This document shows, piece by piece, positions 8,320 through 16,857 of a stretch of 64,000 nt of DNA. Every line of letters begins with the position of its first letter. The stretch's first letter is position 1. The translations under genes were made by a program, and so were the position numbers. The notes beneath the pieces were generated by a model. The model saw only the letters and a list, made by a program, of their open reading frames with translations, ran no database searches and was not told the DNA's origin. Origin of the DNA: QKTW01 sp052161885 (GTDB taxonomy: Bacteria > Bacteroidota > Bacteroidia > Chitinophagales > Chitinophagaceae); NCBI GenBank assembly GCA_052161885.1, contig CP197396.1:3224001-3288000 (forward strand). The letters run 5' to 3'.

Positions 8320-8715
8320 TTATTCCTCTCCTTTATTTATATACTCAATTATAGCATTCAGCTCATGGTCTGTAAGTGACGGGAATGGCGTCATAGCTGT
8401 ATTGGCCCATTTATGAAACAACTCTGTAGCATAGAGGTCGCCATCACTGATCACTTTCTGGCTGTTATGTATAAAGGCCTTCATCCGCGCGGTGTCATTA
8501 TTCCAGCGGGCCAGTGCACCTTGCAGCGCGGGGCCGGTTTTATCCTTTTTAGGATCATGGCAAATAGCGCAGTTGCTCGCAAAAAGTGCTTTGCCCTCAC
8601 TTACTGCCGGTGTGGCCTGCGGGGCTGTGTTATCTCCCGGGCTGTTTGTTCCGGAATTGCACGAATACAAAGCGATAGCCGTGAGGGCTATCGCTGTTAT
8701 CATTTTACGGATCAT
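8320..8715 (-). CDS. Small c-type cytochrome lipoprotein
   Basis: A 131-residue exported protein. The N-terminus MIRKMITAIALTAIALYSC is a lipoprotein signal with the lipobox Cys at position 19. A class I cytochrome c domain follows, with haem-binding CAICH, a conserved KTGPALQG loop after it and an axial Met candidate in AMTPFPSLTDHELNAIIEYI. It probably carries electrons in the periplasm, anchored to a membrane. Its start is 12 bases after the stop of the signal peptidase gene on the same strand, so the two are likely co-transcribed, though no functional link is known. The partner oxidase or reductase cannot be named. Confidence 0.85.
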   Translation of the reverse strand: MIRKMITAIALTAIALYSCNSGTNSPGDNTAPQATPAVSEGKALFASNCAICHDPKKDKTGPALQGALARWNNDTARMKAFIHNSQKVISDGDLYATELFHKWANTAMTPFPSLTDHELNAIIEYINKGEE

Positions 8716-8727
8716 TTTTTATCCTGT

Positions 8728-9942
8728 TTATTTTTCCAGTGAATGGATGCTGCGGAAAATACGGCGCCAGCGGAAGTCTTTGAACATACCGTCTTTGCCA
8801 TAGCTCAGCCATACAAACCACGCTTTGCCCACAATATGATCTTCCGGCACAAAGCCCCAGTAGCGGGAATCGAGTGAATTATGGCGGTTATCGCCCATCA
8901 TCCAGTAATAGTCCATTTTAAAGGTATAGCTGGTAGCTGCCTGGCCATTAATAATGTATTTGCCATCTTTTTCTTCCAGCGTATTACCTTCATACACGCT
9001 GATGATACGGCGGTAAATAGAAATATTCTGCGGTGTAAGCGTTACAGAGGTTCCCTTTTTCGGTATCAGCAGCGGGCCGTAGTTATCACGGTTCCATTTG
9101 TAATTGACAGTATCGTAAGGGAAAGGCAGGTATTCTGCCTCAAGGTATCCTTTCTGGTAGAATGCAGGTGATACGGAAATAACGCCCGGCTGCTTTTTAG
9201 CAAGCTCCAGCTGGTCGTTTTCCATCATGTAATAAAAGCTATGCGCATCCGAAGGACGGAAGGAGGGATCCTGCTGGATGTTATTATCGTCCATGAATTC
9301 CGGTGACAGCCCGGCTCCTGAAGATTTTACCTCTACTGTGGTTTTGGAATGCGGAAATACCGGTGTAGGCTGACCATTTATATAAGCAACGCCGTCGCGC
9401 ACTTCCAGGTTATCTCCCGGCAGGCCGATACATCTTTTGATATAGTTGTCTGTTTTATCAACAGGGCGGGTGATGATCGTACTCTGGCTCAATACATTTT
9501 CACGGCCGTACATGCGGCACATAGCATAATAATCTGCCTCCGGCTGCTCTTTAATAACAGTATCACCATTCGGGAAGTTAAAAACCACCACATCATAGCG
9601 TTCCACATTGCCGAAGCCCCACCAGCGGTGATAGCCCCATTTTACGGCATCTGTATATGATTTTCCGCCTGTTATGGGCATTGTATTGTGTACCAGCGGC
9701 ACAGCCAGCGGCGTCATAGGTACACGAGGCCCGTAAGACAGCTTACTTACAAACAGGTAGTCATTGACCAGCATGCTGCCTTCCATAGAAGGAGTAGGGA
9801 TCGTGTAAGCTTCTATAAAAAAGGTACGTATAATAGTAGCAGCGACAATGGCAAAAACAGCAGCATCAAGCCACTCACGCCAGACAGGTTTTCTTTTTTT
9901 GTTCTTTTTGTCGTCCTTCTTTTTCCAGAATGCAAGTTGCAT
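8728..9942 (-). CDS. lepB: Signal peptidase I
   Basis: A 404-residue type I signal peptidase, long because of the extra periplasmic insertions usual in Bacteroidota. A Lys-rich N-terminus is followed by one membrane helix (about 24-42). The catalytic dyad is visible: Ser52 in PTPSMEGSM and Lys169 in YIKRCIGLPGD. The C-terminal box GDNRHNSLDSRYWGFVP is intact. The enzyme removes signal peptides from exported proteins at the inner membrane, which fits the many exported proteins coded here. It lies 12 bases before the cytochrome c lipoprotein gene. The gene is preceded by a 347-base gap full of short degenerate repeats. Confidence 0.95.
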   Translation of the reverse strand: MQLAFWKKKDDKKNKKRKPVWREWLDAAVFAIVAATIIRTFFIEAYTIPTPSMEGSMLVNDYLFVSKLSYGPRVPMTPLAVPLVHNTMPITGGKSYTDAVKWGYHRWWGFGNVERYDVVVFNFPNGDTVIKEQPEADYYAMCRMYGRENVLSQSTIITRPVDKTDNYIKRCIGLPGDNLEVRDGVAYINGQPTPVFPHSKTTVEVKSSGAGLSPEFMDDNNIQQDPSFRPSDAHSFYYMMENDQLELAKKQPGVISVSPAFYQKGYLEAEYLPFPYDTVNYKWNRDNYGPLLIPKKGTSVTLTPQNISIYRRIISVYEGNTLEEKDGKYIINGQAATSYTFKMDYYWMMGDNRHNSLDSRYWGFVPEDHIVGKAWFVWLSYGKDGMFKDFRWRRIFRSIHSLEK

Positions 9943-10289
9943 AGGTCAGATTATGGTATAAATGTGGCCAAAAGTAGGGATAAAGATAGCAGATAAAAGT
10001 TAAAACTGTTTTAAGTGAATGGGCAATAGTGAATAGTGAATGTTCGTGAAACGTCAAATGTAAGCGGTCGGCAATGAATGGTGAATGAGCAATAGTGAAT
10101 TATTTAATTCAACATTACAAATTCCCAAACTACAAATCCCGGATCCCATTTTCTCAAATCCCACATCTCAAATCTCAAATCAACTACAATCATCACATTT
10201 ACAGGTTATCCACATCCATCGCATTTCATTCATTACCAAATACTGCCGTTTTTGATTAATTTGCGAAAAAATAAGTTCACAGAATCATC
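9943..10289. repeat. Intergenic gap with degenerate simple repeats between lepB and kmo
   Basis: This divergent intergenic region of about 350 bases holds two low-complexity repeat types. From 10015 to 10107 the hexamer GTGAAT and the longer CAATAGTGAAT recur in imperfect copies; similar runs occur at 15061 and 31176. From 10116 to 10190 there are short units of the type CTCAAATC and CAAATCCC. Just before kmo, TTAATTTG (10256-10263) resembles a -7 promoter element, differing at one key position from TAnnTTTG. No gene is seen. Confidence 0.55.
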
Positions 10290-11672
10290 ATGGCTCGTTC
10301 CGTTACAATATTAGGCGCCGGTCTTGTCGGCTCATTGCTCGCTATCATCTTAAGAAAGAAAGGATATGAAGTAACGATCTATGAGCGTCGTCCGGATATG
10401 CGTACCGCTTCCATAGGTGCTGGCAGATCTATAAACCTGGCGATGAGCGCCCGCGGATGGCGTGCACTGGAACTTGCAGGGCTGAAAGCTGAAATGGAAG
10501 AACTCGCTATTCCTATGACCGGCCGCTACCTGCACCAGGCCGATGGGTCTACCGCCTTTCAGCAATACGGAAAGAACAACGAAGCTATATATTCTGTAAG
10601 CCGTGGTGAGCTGAATAAACGCCTCATGACACTGGCAGAACAGCAGGGCGCAACCATTCATTTTAACCAGCGCTGTATAAAAGTGGATGTGGCGACCAAT
10701 AAGCTATACTTCCAGCATGCAGAAACCGGTGCGGAACAAACTGCAGACGCAGATCTTTTGTTCGGTGCCGACGGCGCATTCTCTGCGCTTCGCAGCAGCT
10801 ATGCCACCATGGACCGTGTAAATGCAGCGCATAAATACATTGAACACGGCTACAAAGAACTGAACATACCCGCGGGTGCAGATGGCAGCTTTAAAATGGA
10901 GAAGCATGCATTGCACATCTGGCCGCGCAAAAATTATATGCTTATTGCACTGCCTAATACAGACGGCAGCTTTACCTGTACGCTGTTCTTCCCATTTGAA
11001 GGCAATCCGTCGTTTGAATCGCTGAAGACAGCAGATGAAGTAATGAGCTTTTTCAAAAAAGAATTTCCGGATGCTGTGGATATGATGCCTACGCTGCTGG
11101 AAGATTTTATGCATAACCCTACCTCTTCACTGATCACAACGCATATTTCTCCCTGGCATTACCAGGACAAGAGCGCACTGATCGGCGATGCAGCACATGC
11201 CATTGTACCATTCTACGGACAGGGGATGAATGCGGGCTTTGAGGACTGCTCCGTACTCTCCGGCCTGATGGACAAACACGGCGACGACTGGGCAGCAATA
11301 CTTAAAGAATACGAGCAGAAAAGGAAGCCAAATGGTGACGCAGTAGCAGAACTGGCGCTGCAGAACTTTGTGGAAATGCGTGATAAAGTGGCAGATCCAC
11401 ACTTCCTGGAACGCAAAAAAATAGAAAAAGAACTGGGCAAACGCTTCCCGGACCGTTTTGTATCCGTTTATGAAATGGTATCCTTCAGCCATACGCCGTA
11501 TGCTACAGCAATGCAATGCATACAGGCACAGGACAAACTGCTGGGCAGCATCATGCACGAAGGGGATTTCTTTCATAATATACAGGAACACGATTTTCAA
11601 CAACAACTGGAGCGCTGGGTAAACGATTACCATCTGGCAGTACAGCAACTGGATTTTGGACACAATGGCTGA
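10290..11672 (+). CDS. kmo: Kynurenine 3-monooxygenase
   Basis: A 460-residue class A flavin monooxygenase that matches kynurenine 3-monooxygenase along its length. The FAD Rossmann motif GAGLVG is at 9-14, followed by YERRPDMR and the characteristic GRSINLAMSARGWRAL. Later come LLFGADGAFSALR and the second FAD motif ALIGDAAHAIVPFYGQGMN. The enzyme uses NADPH and oxygen to hydroxylate L-kynurenine to 3-hydroxykynurenine in tryptophan breakdown or in a quinolinate route to NAD. The C-terminal helices anchor eukaryotic homologues to membranes; here that region is hydrophilic. No other kynurenine-pathway gene is in the window. The 3' end overlaps recJ by 8 bases, so the two are translationally coupled. 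Confidence 0.9.
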   Translation: MARSVTILGAGLVGSLLAIILRKKGYEVTIYERRPDMRTASIGAGRSINLAMSARGWRALELAGLKAEMEELAIPMTGRYLHQADGSTAFQQYGKNNEAIYSVSRGELNKRLMTLAEQQGATIHFNQRCIKVDVATNKLYFQHAETGAEQTADADLLFGADGAFSALRSSYATMDRVNAAHKYIEHGYKELNIPAGADGSFKMEKHALHIWPRKNYMLIALPNTDGSFTCTLFFPFEGNPSFESLKTADEVMSFFKKEFPDAVDMMPTLLEDFMHNPTSSLITTHISPWHYQDKSALIGDAAHAIVPFYGQGMNAGFEDCSVLSGLMDKHGDDWAAILKEYEQKRKPNGDAVAELALQNFVEMRDKVADPHFLERKKIEKELGKRFPDRFVSVYEMVSFSHTPYATAMQCIQAQDKLLGSIMHEGDFFHNIQEHDFQQQLERWVNDYHLAVQQLDFGHNG

Positions 11673-13371
11673 GAAACGCTGGACACTAAAGCATGCTGAT
11701 GACGCGATCGTACAACAGCTCCGCAAGGATTTACCGAACGTAAACCCCGCAATATGTAAACTGTTGTCGGTACGCAATGTGCATGATTTTAACTCTGCCA
11801 AAGACTTTTTCCGCCCCGAGCTGAGCCATCTCCACGATCCTTTCCTGATGAAGGACATGCGCAAAGCAGTAACCCGCATCACTGAAGCTATAGAATGGCA
11901 TGAACGCATTATGGTCTATGGCGACTATGATGTAGACGGCACTACTGCTGTAGCTGTTGTATACGACTTCCTCAAATCGCAATATAAAGGCGACCTTACT
12001 TATTATATACCGCACCGTTACCGTGAAGGATATGGTGTGTCTAAACAAGGGATTGATTACGCACATGCCAACGGCTACCACCTGATCATCACGCTCGACT
12101 GTGGTATTAAATCGGCCGAACTCATCGCCTACGCACAGTCGCTGGGCATTGATGTGATCGTATGTGACCACCACCTGCCCGACCATAACCTGCCACCGGC
12201 GCTGGCAATCCTTAATCCAAAGCAATCTGACTGTAAATACCCGTACAAAGAATTGAGCGGCTGCGGTATCGGCTTTAAGCTGATATCTGCACTGGCTATG
12301 GAATGGAAGCTGCCTCCGGAATCGGCGTACGAATACCTGGACCTGGTGGCCACCAGCATAGCTGCCGATATAGTGCCCATAGACGGAGAGAACCGTGTAC
12401 TGGCATTTTACGGTATGCAGAAGGTAAATGAGAATCCTTCACTGGCTATAAAAACACTGAAAGAAACTTCCGGCACCAATCGCCCGCTGCATATTGCCGA
12501 CCTTGTATTTGTGATAGGTCCGCGCGTAAATGCTGCCGGTCGTATGGATGATGCGAAAAAAGCTGTAGAGCTTTTTATAGAGCGCGACGAAGAAAAGATA
12601 CAGGAGCTGGCAGCGGGATTACACTCAGACAATTTTGAGCGTAAGGAAATAGATAAAAGCATTACCCAGGAAGCACTGAACCTGATACATGGCGATGCCG
12701 CCATGATACAGCGCAAATCTACCGTGCTGTACCAGCCGCACTGGCATAAAGGTGTGGTAGGCATTGTAGCCTCCAGGCTTATAGATCACTACTATCGTCC
12801 TACGATCATACTCACAGAATCAAATGGTAAGGTAACCGGCTCTGCACGTTCTGTCACCGGCTTCAATATTTATGAGGCCATACACGAGTGCCGCGACCTG
12901 CTGGAAAATTACGGTGGCCACTTCTATGCAGCCGGCATGACTATGCATCCGGATGTAGTTGCAGCTTTTGCCGAAAAATTTGAAGAAGTGGTATCACAGA
13001 CCATTTCACCGGAGCTCCTAATACCCGAGATACAGATTGATGCAGAAATACGCCTCAGCGATATCAAGCAGCCTTTCTACAATATCATCCGCCAGTTTGA
13101 ACCATTCGGCCCCAGCAACCTTCGACCCGTTTTCCTGACGAGGAATGTGTACGATTTCCGTGGCAATTCCCGGATTGTAAAAGAGCAGCACATCAAATTT
13201 GTGGTGCACCAGCATTCCGGTGAAACTATTGATGGTATTGGCTTCGGGTTGTTTGAAAAATATGAGACCATTATCCGCGGTCCGTTTGATATGGTATACA
13301 CGCTGGATGAAAATGAATTTAACGGCCAGACAAAGCTGCAGATAAAAGTTTTGGATATACGGCCTTCGTAA
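11665..13371 (+). CDS. recJ: Single-stranded-DNA-specific exonuclease RecJ
   Basis: A 568-residue RecJ. The DHH phosphoesterase motifs are present: GDYDVDGTTA at 86-95 (metal-binding aspartates), LDCGIKS, and CDHHLPD with DHH at 168-170. The DHHA1 domain is marked by GRMDDA and later by NYGGHFYAAGMT, and an OB-fold follows at the C-terminus. RecJ degrades single-stranded DNA 5' to 3' in recombination and repair. The ATG at 11665 is preferred over a TTG nine bases earlier; it lies inside the kmo 3' end. A small perfect hairpin (CCGTTTTT with AAAAACGG) at 13408-13427 lies downstream but lacks a T-run, so it is not called a terminator. Confidence 0.95.
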   Translation: MAEKRWTLKHADDAIVQQLRKDLPNVNPAICKLLSVRNVHDFNSAKDFFRPELSHLHDPFLMKDMRKAVTRITEAIEWHERIMVYGDYDVDGTTAVAVVYDFLKSQYKGDLTYYIPHRYREGYGVSKQGIDYAHANGYHLIITLDCGIKSAELIAYAQSLGIDVIVCDHHLPDHNLPPALAILNPKQSDCKYPYKELSGCGIGFKLISALAMEWKLPPESAYEYLDLVATSIAADIVPIDGENRVLAFYGMQKVNENPSLAIKTLKETSGTNRPLHIADLVFVIGPRVNAAGRMDDAKKAVELFIERDEEKIQELAAGLHSDNFERKEIDKSITQEALNLIHGDAAMIQRKSTVLYQPHWHKGVVGIVASRLIDHYYRPTIILTESNGKVTGSARSVTGFNIYEAIHECRDLLENYGGHFYAAGMTMHPDVVAAFAEKFEEVVSQTISPELLIPEIQIDAEIRLSDIKQPFYNIIRQFEPFGPSNLRPVFLTRNVYDFRGNSRIVKEQHIKFVVHQHSGETIDGIGFGLFEKYETIIRGPFDMVYTLDENEFNGQTKLQIKVLDIRPS

Positions 13372-13469
13372 ATATTGCTATTTCAGCCTTTTTATCGGTT
13401 CAAGCACCCGTTTTTCTGCAAAAACGGCATTGTCATCATCTCTCCTCATCTCAGCAACTGCATCCCAGG

Positions 13470-13865
13470 CTAATTCTGTATTGCGCCTTTGCTTATCCAG
13501 TTCCGGATTACAGCAATTTCACAATCAGATAATTTACCTGTAGGAGGCATATAAAGGACTGTGCCTTGCTGGGCTACAATGTGCATAAATTTGGATCCGT
13601 ATACACCATCGGCCTGGAAATAAAGCATCAGGTAAGATTTGAAAGACGCAAAATTTTCAAGATCAAGTCCGCCGGAAGCCGTTACAGCCGTGGCATGGCA
13701 GGCATAACAATTGTCCCGGATGATGGGCTGCACCTGGCGTGAGTAAGATACATCGGCAGTGTCACATGTATTGTTGCCTGTAACCGGCTGTACCACTGTA
13801 AAGCTTTTGTGTGTACAAGCAGAAAGGAGACAGGAAAAAACAAATATGCTATTTCTACGCAACAT
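13470..13865 (-). CDS. Exported lipoprotein with one c-type haem motif
   Basis: A 131-residue protein starting MLRRNSIFVFSCLLSACTHK, a clear lipoprotein signal with Cys17 as lipobox residue; a longer frame begins with TTG and is less likely. One haem-binding motif, CYACH, follows VQPIIRDNCYACHATA, and the C-terminus has MPPTGKLSDCEIAVIRNWISKG. The QVQPIIRDNCYACH...LDL pattern is that of planctomycete-type cytochrome c domains, often fused to larger oxidases but here alone. It probably binds haem in the periplasm; partners are unknown. It is convergent with recJ and divergent from the nucleotidyltransferase gene. Confidence 0.8.
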   Translation of the reverse strand: MLRRNSIFVFSCLLSACTHKSFTVVQPVTGNNTCDTADVSYSRQVQPIIRDNCYACHATAVTASGGLDLENFASFKSYLMLYFQADGVYGSKFMHIVAQQGTVLYMPPTGKLSDCEIAVIRNWISKGAIQN

Positions 13866-14060
13866 TAATTCTCTGATCAAATAACACGCAAATATGTTGC
13901 TTCTTTATCAGGCGGACGTATTATCAAAATGTTACTGCCGGAGCATTAAAAACACATTTCTCTTATATAACCATACTATATTAATAGCCGAATAACCGAT
14001 TTATAGTATTTTCACGGCGCAAAACCGGTCATACAGACTGGTGGTTTAAAACGAACATTT

Positions 14061-15062
14061 GTGAAAGCTATCATACCTGTAGCAGGTGCCGGCACTAAGC
14101 TCCGCCCGCTTACATATACTCAGCCCAAAGCGTTGATACCTATTGCAGGCAAAACGATACTGAGTGTTATAGTAGACCAGCTCGTCGACGCCGGTGTTAC
14201 TGAATTTGTGTTTGTAATAGGCTACCTGGGCGAAAAAATCCAACGCTACATTGCCAAAACTTATCCCAACCTTTCTTATACACTTGTTACCCAGAACGAC
14301 CGCCGCGGCACAGGCCATGCTATCTGGCTCACACGCGATGCCATAAAATCTGAAGAAGAGGTACTGATCGTACTGGGCGATACTATCTGTGACTATAACG
14401 TGCGTGAAATCCTGAGCAGCGATACCTCACAGATAGGCGTACGTAAAGTAGACGATCCCCGCAGCTTTGGCGTAGCCGAGCTGGATGAAAAAGACCGCGT
14501 GCTCCGCGTTGTGGAAAAACCATTGATACCAAAGTCCAACATGGCGATGGTTGGCGTTTATTATATCAAAGAATCTGCTGCGATGTTTGCTGCACTGGAT
14601 AAACACCTGTACAACCGTGCAAATGAAGATGGCGAATATCATCTGACCAATGCGCTGGAGCACATGATAGAAACAGGAATCCCGTTCAACGCTTTCCGTG
14701 TGAACAACTGGTTTGACTGCGGTAAAAAAGAAACTTTGCTTTCTACTAATGCCACGCTGCTGAAACAGATGGACGAGAATGGCAACAAAAATTGCGAATA
14801 CCAGCTGGCCGGCACTGTAATCATTCCACCTGTAAATATTGCAGAAGGATGCCGTATAGAGCATTCCATCATTGGTCCTAATGTGACCATCGGTGAGCAT
14901 ACCACTATCCAGGCTTCTATCATCCGCGATTCCATTATCGGTTCTTATGCTGAGCTGGAAGAAGTAGTGCTTCATTCATCCATTATCGGTAACGATGCTT
15001 TTGTGCGTGGCATGAGCCAGAGCCTCAACATAGGCGATAACACGGAAATAGACCTGGGTTAG
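14061..15062 (+). CDS. Sugar-phosphate nucleotidyltransferase with left-handed beta-helix tail
   Basis: A 333-residue enzyme beginning with a GTG start. The N-terminal nucleotidyltransferase domain opens with IPVAGAGTKLRPLTYTQPKAL, the nucleotide-binding signature of the glucose-1-phosphate thymidylyltransferase and GDP-mannose pyrophosphorylase class. VLGDTI carries the metal-binding Asp, and VEKP and NNWFDCGKKE are further family motifs. The last 80 or so residues are hexapeptide-like repeats (IIGPNVTIGEHTTIQASIIRDSIIG), a left-handed beta-helix. It activates a sugar 1-phosphate as a nucleotide sugar; which sugar is not clear. The tail makes a long RmlA-like or UDP/GDP-sugar enzyme the best guess. 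It stands alone, with a short repeat-containing gap before the next gene. Confidence 0.85.
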   Translation: MKAIIPVAGAGTKLRPLTYTQPKALIPIAGKTILSVIVDQLVDAGVTEFVFVIGYLGEKIQRYIAKTYPNLSYTLVTQNDRRGTGHAIWLTRDAIKSEEEVLIVLGDTICDYNVREILSSDTSQIGVRKVDDPRSFGVAELDEKDRVLRVVEKPLIPKSNMAMVGVYYIKESAAMFAALDKHLYNRANEDGEYHLTNALEHMIETGIPFNAFRVNNWFDCGKKETLLSTNATLLKQMDENGNKNCEYQLAGTVIIPPVNIAEGCRIEHSIIGPNVTIGEHTTIQASIIRDSIIGSYAELEEVVLHSSIIGNDAFVRGMSQSLNIGDNTEIDLG

Positions 15063-15100
15063 CGAATAGTCAATGGTGAATAGTGTGAGCAGTACTCACT
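15061..15100. repeat. Degenerate GTGAAT-type repeat with small hairpin
   Basis: Between the nucleotidyltransferase and the next gene lies AATAGTCAATGGTGAATAG, the same simple motif as in the lepB-kmo gap, followed by GTGAGCAGTACTCAC, a 5-base-pair hairpin. No protein or RNA gene is seen in this short gap. Confidence 0.45.
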
Positions 15101-15131
15101 CAATTTTAATTTTTCAATCTTCTATACATAA

Positions 15132-16118
15132 ATGCTGTACGAAGGCCAAATAGCTAACGATCTTTCTTCTTTCGACAACCGCATCACGCGGTTGTTCGGC
15201 ATAAAATATCCTATCATCCAGGCAGGTATGATCTGGGCTTCCGGCTGGCGGCTGGCATCTGCAGTAAGCAATGCGGGCGGCCTCGGCATCATAGGTGCCG
15301 GCAGCATGTACCCTGATGTACTGCGTGAACATATTCAAAAATGCAAACAGGCTACAGATAAACCTTTTGCGGTGAACCTTCCTCTGCTGTATCCTGCACT
15401 GGAACAGCACGTAAATATTATTATCGAGGAAAAAGTACCTGTCGTATTTACGTCTGCCGGCAACCCCAAGACCTGGACCGGTAAGTTTAAGGAGCATGGG
15501 ATTACTGTGGTACATGTAGTATCCAGCGCAAAATTTGCGAAGAAATGCGAGGACGCAGGTGTGGATGCCGTGGTGGCAGAAGGCTTTGAAGCAGGCGGGC
15601 ATAACGGGCGCGAAGAAACAACTACACTCTGCCTGATACCTTCCGTTCGCCAGGCTATTAAAATACCATTAATTGCAGCCGGCGGTATCGCTACCGGCCG
15701 AGGCATGTATGCTATGATGGCGCTGGGTGCAGAAGGCGTACAGATGGGCAGTCGTTTTGTATGCAGTCCCGAAGCTTCGAGCCATGAATCGTTTAAACAG
15801 GCTGTGATTACTGCCGGCGAAGGCGATACAGTGCTTACCATGAAAAAACTGACCCCTGTGCGTCTTATCCGTAATGAGTTTTACAAACAGGTGAAGGAAG
15901 CAGAAGACCGCTGTGCAGATGTTGCAGAAATGGAAGATCTGCTGGGCCGTGCCCGTGCGAAAAGAGGCATGTTTGAAGGCGATATGAATGAAGGCGAACT
16001 GGAAATAGGACAGGTGAGCAGTATCATCAGAGAGCTGAAGCCTGCTGGTGATATTGTAAAAGAAGTGTGGGAAGAGTTCTGCGAGACAGCCAATAATCCT
16101 TTTTCCTGGAAAGGATAA
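15132..16118 (+). CDS. Nitronate monooxygenase family FMN protein
   Basis: A 328-residue TIM-barrel flavoprotein of the nitronate monooxygenase/FabK superfamily. Family motifs are seen in order: YPIIQAGMIWASGWRLASAV at the N-terminus, GGLGIIGAGSM, VVAEGFEAGGHNG with the conserved His, IPLIAAGGIATGRGM, and ALGAEGVQMGSRFV for phosphate binding. Members oxidise alkyl nitronates using FMN and oxygen; a few are enoyl-ACP reductases (FabK), and this cannot be settled from sequence alone. No signal peptide is present. It has its own terminator 38 bases after the stop and is convergent with the next gene. Confidence 0.85.
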   Translation: MLYEGQIANDLSSFDNRITRLFGIKYPIIQAGMIWASGWRLASAVSNAGGLGIIGAGSMYPDVLREHIQKCKQATDKPFAVNLPLLYPALEQHVNIIIEEKVPVVFTSAGNPKTWTGKFKEHGITVVHVVSSAKFAKKCEDAGVDAVVAEGFEAGGHNGREETTTLCLIPSVRQAIKIPLIAAGGIATGRGMYAMMALGAEGVQMGSRFVCSPEASSHESFKQAVITAGEGDTVLTMKKLTPVRLIRNEFYKQVKEAEDRCADVAEMEDLLGRARAKRGMFEGDMNEGELEIGQVSSIIRELKPAGDIVKEVWEEFCETANNPFSWKG

Positions 16119-16156
16119 AAAGGTCTGACGATTATATTAGAGAGGAAAAAATACCG

Positions 16157-16181
16157 GGGCAATGCTATTGCCCTGTTTTTT
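16157..16181 (+). terminator. Intrinsic terminator after the nitronate monooxygenase-like gene
   Basis: GGGCAAT pairs with ATTGCCC over a 3-base loop and is followed by TGTTTTTT. It lies 38 bases after the stop codon, between two convergent genes. Confidence 0.85.
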
Positions 16182-16208
16182 CAGGATTTTACAGGTATCC
16201 CCGGTAGT

Positions 16209-16682
16209 TTAATTTACCATTTTATCAGCACAGCAGCTGCTGGCAAAAGCTTCAGGCTTGGCTTTGAATGCGAAGCCCATACCCAGTATGTAGCCCATCG
16301 CTTCACGTAAAGCTTCATTACTCTTGAACTGCGGATTGGTATTGATGTCGGCATGTACTTCCATATCCACATCATACTTGTTAAACAGATCGCAGAGCTC
16401 ATAAGCAATCTCAATGCTCTTGGCTACTTCTACCAGCATGCGTTCTTTAATGGTGAATGGCTGTTTCGATTTTTCATTATGAATAAACATAAAACCGCCG
16501 TGTTTTTCACGTAGAAAAACAATCACTGTAGCAAATTCCGTTTCATCTCCACGTACCTGTGAGTCTGTTCCAATACACACCTTCAGATGATACCCGGCTG
16601 CTGTTTCGCGTACGATGGCATTTTCCACCGCGTCTTTGATGGGCAACTGTATATGTTGCCCGCTAAATGTTCGCCATAACAT
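16209..16682 (-). CDS. YkuK-like ribonuclease H-like protein (DUF458)
   Basis: A 157-residue protein resembling Bacillus YkuK. It has a RNase H-like fold signature: VCIGTDSQV near 35-43, a TEFATVIVFLREKHGGFMF beta-hairpin, and VEVHADINTNPQFKSN-like acidic positions in the C-terminal half (EVHADIN). A metal-dependent nuclease role is possible from the fold, but the family has no proven activity that I can state. No signal peptide is present. The gene is alone between a convergent neighbour and the flavin reductase-like gene, from which it is separated by a terminator. Confidence 0.75.
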   Translation of the reverse strand: MLWRTFSGQHIQLPIKDAVENAIVRETAAGYHLKVCIGTDSQVRGDETEFATVIVFLREKHGGFMFIHNEKSKQPFTIKERMLVEVAKSIEIAYELCDLFNKYDVDMEVHADINTNPQFKSNEALREAMGYILGMGFAFKAKPEAFASSCCADKMVN

Positions 16683-16756
16683 AAGGCATAAATTTTATTG
16701 TTATTAAAGTTAACTACTATATTGTTACGAAAACATTAAGCTAAAGCCTTTCATAT

Positions 16757-16792
16757 CAGGAAATGCACAATTTGTCCACATGCATTTTCCTG
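16757..16792. repeat. Inverted repeat upstream of the YkuK-like gene
   Basis: CAGGAAATGCA (16757-16767) pairs with TGCATTTTCCTG (16781-16792) with one bulged base and a 13-base loop. It lies 75 bases before the YkuK-like start and just beyond the terminator of the gene upstream. It may be an operator or a leader hairpin; no T-run follows on either strand. Confidence 0.4.
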
Positions 16793-16796
16793 CAGT

Positions 16797-16831
16797 AAAT
16801 AAAAGAGGGAAAGCCCGAAAGGCCTTCCCTC
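16797..16831 (-). terminator. Intrinsic terminator after the flavin reductase-like gene
   Basis: On the minus strand GAGGGAAGGCC pairs with GGCTTTCCCTC (one mismatch) over a 5-base loop, followed by TTTTATTTA. It lies 27 bases after the stop of the flavin reductase-like gene. Confidence 0.85.
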
Positions 16832-16857
16832 ATTATATAATCCGGTCATTTGTCTGA

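Noticed and set aside
13408..13427. Hairpin after recJ as a terminator
   Set aside because: The stem is AT-rich with no T-run after it, so it is too weak to call.
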